33,448 nucleotides of DNA from Nitrospira sp. UBA2082 (lineage in GTDB: Bacteria; Nitrospirota; Nitrospiria; Nitrospirales; Nitrospiraceae): NCBI GenBank assembly GCA_002331335.1, contig DCZO01000004.1:61911-95358 (forward strand). Reading direction: 5' to 3'. The translations under genes and the position numbers were made by a program. Below the pieces are notes generated by a model, which saw only the letters and a list, made by a program, of their open reading frames with translations, was not told the origin of the DNA and made no database searches. Of the stretch, positions 30,028 to 33,448 are shown in pieces. Position 1 is the stretch's first letter; each line of letters opens with the position of its first letter.

Positions 30028-31227
30028 ATGAACCGCCATTCTAAAGAAATGCCGGGACCTAGGTTGTTGTTGGGTGCCGCTGTGTGCGCGATCGTCGCAG
30101 GGCTGATGGGCTGTGAGGACAAGGCCCGCCAAGTCTCCCCTCCCGAACCGGCGTCACCTCCCGCTCGGTCTGGGCATATCCGCCTGACTCCGGAAGAGTC
30201 AGCCCGGATGGCGCTCCAACTTGCGCCGGTCAGGCAGGGGCAACTGCTCACGCACCGTGAATTTCCCGCAACGGTTCAACCCAATGAGAACGAATTGGCG
30301 GAAGTCACGACTCTGATCCGCGGCCGTGTTGTGAAGGTGTCCGTGGATGTCGGGCAGGATGTGAAAAAGGGGGCCTTGTTGGCGGTGCTCCACAGCATGG
30401 ACCTCGGCGTGGCGGAAGGGGATTACCTGAAGGCGGCGGCCAGATTGTACGAGGCGGAATTGGCGCATGCACGGGCCAAGGAACTGTACGAGGGCAAAGC
30501 CGTGAGCCTGGCGGAGCTGCTGCGCCGTGAAGCCGTCATGAAGACCGCGCAGGCCGAAGCGCGCGAGGCGAAGAGTCGCTTGGAACTGCTGGGCGTGCCA
30601 CAGGCCGAAATCGAGCGACTGGATCGGGAGCATACGATCAAGGCCGATGTGCTCTTGCGTGCACCGTTCGACGGCCGAGTCATTATGCGCAACATCACGC
30701 GGGGCGAGGTGGTCGAAACGCATCAGAAGTTCTTCACGGTGGCGAACCTGAATGATGTATGGGTGGTCGGCAATGTGCCGGAGAAGGACGTGCAGTTCAT
30801 CCGCAAGGAGCAACAAGTCGATGTCCTCTTGGCCGCCTATCCGCACGCCATCTTTCAAGGAACGATCACCTATGTCGGCGACGTGCTCGATCCTGCCACC
30901 CGCACGATGCGTCTGCGGGTGACGGTGCGGAATCCTGACCGCCTGTTGAAGCCGGAGATGTTCGCCTTCATCCGTGTCTACACGCCGTCGAATCCGGATG
31001 CGCTGAGTGTACCGCTGGCGGCCCTCCAAGATGGGCCTGGCGGGAAAATTGTGTTCCTTCAGCGGGGGCCGGGCGAGTTCGAGGCGCGGGCGGTCAAGGT
31101 GGGACAGGAGCAGGGGGATCTGGTGCAGGTGCTGGACGGGGTGAGCGCCGGTGAACTGGTTGTGACGAAGGGATCCTTCGCCCTCAAATCCGAGATAGAA
31201 CGGCACAAGATCGAGCCCACGCCATGA
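30028..31227 (+). CDS. RND efflux periplasmic adaptor (CusB/CzcB-like)
   Basis: A 399-residue lipoprotein adaptor linking an inner-membrane RND pump to an outer-membrane channel. The signal ends with the lipobox LMGC (Cys29). A biotinyl-lipoyl-like part follows (VTTLIRGRVVKVSVDVGQDVKKGALLAVLHS, about 93-123), then an alpha-helical hairpin (about 125-200), then the second lipoyl half and beta-barrel (RAPFDGRVIMRNITRGE, DVLDPATRTMRLRVTV). The start at 30028 has a weak ribosome site; GTG 30025 and ATG 30049 are alternatives. Its stop overlaps the pump ATG. Family context suggests export of copper, silver or cobalt/zinc/cadmium ions. Confidence 0.92.
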   Translation: MNRHSKEMPGPRLLLGAAVCAIVAGLMGCEDKARQVSPPEPASPPARSGHIRLTPEESARMALQLAPVRQGQLLTHREFPATVQPNENELAEVTTLIRGRVVKVSVDVGQDVKKGALLAVLHSMDLGVAEGDYLKAAARLYEAELAHARAKELYEGKAVSLAELLRREAVMKTAQAEAREAKSRLELLGVPQAEIERLDREHTIKADVLLRAPFDGRVIMRNITRGEVVETHQKFFTVANLNDVWVVGNVPEKDVQFIRKEQQVDVLLAAYPHAIFQGTITYVGDVLDPATRTMRLRVTVRNPDRLLKPEMFAFIRVYTPSNPDALSVPLAALQDGPGGKIVFLQRGPGEFEARAVKVGQEQGDLVQVLDGVSAGELVVTKGSFALKSEIERHKIEPTP

Positions 31228-33448
31228 TCGCTTCTCTACTGGAATTTTCGCTGCGGCAACGCATCTTGGTCATCGGGTTGGCGTGCCTCTTGTCCGCCGC
31301 CGGCCTCTTCGCCTTTCAGGCCATTCCGATCGACGCCTACCCCGACGTGACGAACATCCAAGTACAGGTACTGACCGAAGCGCCGGGCCTCTCGCCGGTC
31401 GAAGTGGAGCGGTTTATCACCTATCCGCTTGAGCTTCAACTGACCGGCCTGCCGGGGTTGGCGGAGATCCGCTCCCTTTCCAAATTTGCGCTCTCGCAGA
31501 TCACGGTCGTCTTTGAAGACGATGTGGATGTGTATTTCGCCCGCCAACTGGTGCTTGAGCGGATCATGGCGGCAAAGGAGCGGCTGCCGCACGGGCTCGA
31601 ACCGGTGATGGCGCCGGTCACCACGGGGCTAGGGGAGGTGTATCACTATTACCTCGAAGGGCCTCATGCGACGGCGACCGATCCCCACGTTGTTGAGAAA
31701 GAGTTGACTGATCAGCGTACCCTCCAGGACTGGGTCCTTCGTCCGCTGATCAAGCGCGTGCCGGGCGTCATCGATGTGAACGGGATGGGCGGATTTGTGA
31801 AGCAATATCAGGTTCTGGTCGATCCGGCCAAGCTGCGCAAGTTCGACTTGACGCTCCACCAGATCTACGATGCGGTGGTGAACAACAACGCCAACGTCGG
31901 CGGCAACGTGTTGGAGCGCCATGCCGAACGCTCGATCGTCCGGGGAATCGGGCTGATCAAGACCGTGGGCGACATTGAGTCCATCATCGTGAAGGAAGCC
32001 GGCGGCACGCCGGTGTTCGTGCGGGACGTCGCCGAAGTCCGCATCGGCCACGCTGTTCGTCACGGCGCGGTGGTGCTCAATGGCGAGCGGGAGGTCGTGA
32101 TCGGAACAATCCTCATGCTTCGAGGCGGCAATGCTCGGCAGGTGGTCGAGGCGGTCAAGGGCAAGATGGAGGATCTGCAGAAGGGCAATGTCCTGCCGGC
32201 AGGAACCAAGCTGATTCCTTTTTATGATCGCATTGAGCTGGTGAATGCCGCCATTCATACGGTGCGAGATGCGTTGATCGAAGGGATCGTACTGGTCGTC
32301 TTCGTTTTCTTTTTCTTCCTGGGCCATGTCCGCAGCGCCGTCGTCGTGACGGTTTCGCTCATCGTCACCCCGCTCATCACATTTATCGTGATGAAACGGT
32401 TCGGACTCTCGGCCAACTTGATGACGCTCGGCGGGCTGGCCATCGCCATCGGCGAGATCGCGGACGGGTCGCTTGTCGTCGTGGAAAACGTGTACCGACA
32501 CCTTGCCCAACACAGCGGTGCGTCGCCGGAGAGCAGGCTCAGCGTCATTCTTCATGCCACGAAGGAAGTGGGCCGGCCGATCCTCTTCGGGATTTTAATC
32601 ATCAGCGTCGTCTTCCTGCCGCTCATGACGCTGGAAGGGATGGAAGGGAAGATGTTCGCGCCGCTGGCCTACGCGCTGGTGATCGCGCTCCTGGCCTCGG
32701 TCGTGGTGACGCTGACCCTGTCCCCGGTACTCGCGTCCCTGGTCTTGCGCGGAGACCATCCGAAGGACACGCATTTGACGCTCTGGATGAAGCAGCGGTA
32801 TCTGCCGGTGTTGCAGTGGGCTCTCGGACACCGGGGCCTCGTGCTGACCGGTTCGATGGCGATCGTATTGCTCAGTCTTGCCCTTGTCCCGTTCGTGGGG
32901 CGGGAATTTATCCCGATCTTGGAGGAGGGGGCGCTGACGCCCCAAGTCGTGAGACTCCCGAGCGTGTCCCTGGCCGAGTCCATCGAGTTGGAGAAGCAGA
33001 CGCAGCGGGTGATGATGGAATTCCCAGAGGTGAAGGCGGCTGTGAGCCGAATCGGACGGGCTGAAATCCCCTCTCATCCGGAGGACCTGTACGAGAGCGA
33101 CCCGATCGTGTCATTGCACGACCGGAGTCAGTGGAAGACTGCGACGACGCAATCGGCCTTGACCGATGCCATCCGCCGCAAGCTGGCGGAGATTCCGGGC
33201 ATCTCCGTCCTTATGAGCCAGCCGATCCAGGAACGGGTGGACGAACTGATTTCCGGCATCAGGACCCAATGTGCCATCAAACTGTTCGGAGACGATCTGG
33301 ACGTGCTCCGTGACAAGGCGAAGGAAATCGCCGATTTGATCCAACAGATCGACGGCGTCAAAGATCTCAAGGTCGAGCAAGTCGCCGGCCAGCCCTATTT
33401 GATCATCGACATCGACCGGCAGAAGATCGCCCGCTTCGGCATCAACGT
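31224..33448 (+). CDS. Heavy-metal RND pump (CzcA/CusA family), cut by window end
   Basis: The frame opens at the ATG overlapping the adaptor stop and runs off the window after 741 codons; full family length is about 1,030-1,050. The start, IASLLEFSLRQRILVIG, and FQAIPIDAYPDVTNIQVQV are typical of heavy-metal RND proteins. Membrane helix 4 carries AIAIGEIADGSLVVVENVYR with Asp414 and Glu421, matching the charged residues used for proton coupling in CzcA. The periplasmic porter domains show VPGVIDVNGMGGF and VVNNNANVGG. The ion cannot be told from this part. Confidence 0.94.
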   Translation, partial: MIASLLEFSLRQRILVIGLACLLSAAGLFAFQAIPIDAYPDVTNIQVQVLTEAPGLSPVEVERFITYPLELQLTGLPGLAEIRSLSKFALSQITVVFEDDVDVYFARQLVLERIMAAKERLPHGLEPVMAPVTTGLGEVYHYYLEGPHATATDPHVVEKELTDQRTLQDWVLRPLIKRVPGVIDVNGMGGFVKQYQVLVDPAKLRKFDLTLHQIYDAVVNNNANVGGNVLERHAERSIVRGIGLIKTVGDIESIIVKEAGGTPVFVRDVAEVRIGHAVRHGAVVLNGEREVVIGTILMLRGGNARQVVEAVKGKMEDLQKGNVLPAGTKLIPFYDRIELVNAAIHTVRDALIEGIVLVVFVFFFFLGHVRSAVVVTVSLIVTPLITFIVMKRFGLSANLMTLGGLAIAIGEIADGSLVVVENVYRHLAQHSGASPESRLSVILHATKEVGRPILFGILIISVVFLPLMTLEGMEGKMFAPLAYALVIALLASVVVTLTLSPVLASLVLRGDHPKDTHLTLWMKQRYLPVLQWALGHRGLVLTGSMAIVLLSLALVPFVGREFIPILEEGALTPQVVRLPSVSLAESIELEKQTQRVMMEFPEVKAAVSRIGRAEIPSHPEDLYESDPIVSLHDRSQWKTATTQSALTDAIRRKLAEIPGISVLMSQPIQERVDELISGIRTQCAIKLFGDDLDVLRDKAKEIADLIQQIDGVKDLKVEQVAGQPYLIIDIDRQKIARFGIN

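Noticed and set aside
30199..31206. Long minus-strand frame (335 codons) opposite the adaptor gene
   Set aside because: Same reason: antisense of a well-supported adaptor gene, without any domain or ribosome site.
31629..32555. Long minus-strand frame (308 codons) opposite the RND pump
   Set aside because: It lies fully inside a clear pump gene, has no family pattern, and is rich in His, Asp and Arg as expected from the antisense of GC-rich coding DNA.

Overview
The window is about 33 kb of gene-dense, GC-rich bacterial chromosome. It has many c-type cytochromes, a ferredoxin-dependent 2-oxoacid oxidoreductase, universal stress proteins, a sigma-54 activator and a heavy-metal RND pump. This mix suggests a chemolithotroph of the Nitrospirota, most likely Nitrospira or a close relative. 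That assignment is inferred from gene content; there is no rRNA or other marker here. I found no transposase, CRISPR array, rRNA or tRNA.

Layout. (1) 1-4675, plus strand: a sulfur-handling cluster (end of a DsrE-family gene, two YeeE/YedE half-transporters, OsmC, a tetraheme cytochrome c), then a second DsrE gene with polyphosphate kinase 2. (2) 4812-6429: a DUF1264 lipoprotein and two sister monoheme cytochromes. (3) 6668-9417: a PAS histidine kinase translationally coupled to an NtrC-type sigma-54 activator. (4) 9840-13583: a small membrane protein, a TPR-like protein, a secreted cupredoxin-like protein, a decayed hydrogenase-4 locus (hyfB start joined to hyfI), a Cu/Zn superoxide dismutase and a cupin. 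(5) 13838-19209: a Spy/ZraP-like metal-binding protein, a three-gene 2-oxoacid:ferredoxin oxidoreductase, a hemerythrin and two more cytochromes c. (6) 25174 down to 19260, minus strand: eight closely packed genes (Hsp20, a 51-aa membrane protein, phosphoribosyltransferase, BCAM0308-like zinc protein, NTF2-like protein, UspA, cytochrome c, ADP-forming acyl-CoA synthetase). (7) 25540-29765: a zinc-ribbon protein, two tiny paralogous membrane proteins (25 and 26 aa), MlaA, a tandem UspA and a glutathionyl-hydroquinone reductase. (8) 30028-33448: a CusB/CzcB-like adaptor and a CzcA/CusA-like pump cut by the window end.

How it fits together. Most genes deal with redox, metal, sulfur or energy stress, and several parallel the low-oxygen persistence loci of other bacteria (UspA, Hsp20, BCAM0308-type protein, ADP-forming acyl-CoA synthetase). 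By eye, sequences matching the sigma-54 -24/-12 consensus (GG-N10-GC, best case TGGCAC-N5-ATGCA) precede the dsrE-ppk2, spy-por, hsp20 and RND transcription units, with weaker ones elsewhere. An NtrC-type activator sits in the same region. The working hypothesis is a sigma-54-controlled stress and energy-persistence island. The most notable items are this candidate regulon, the paired micro-proteins, the collapsed hydrogenase and the symmetric octamer repeats inside the por operon.
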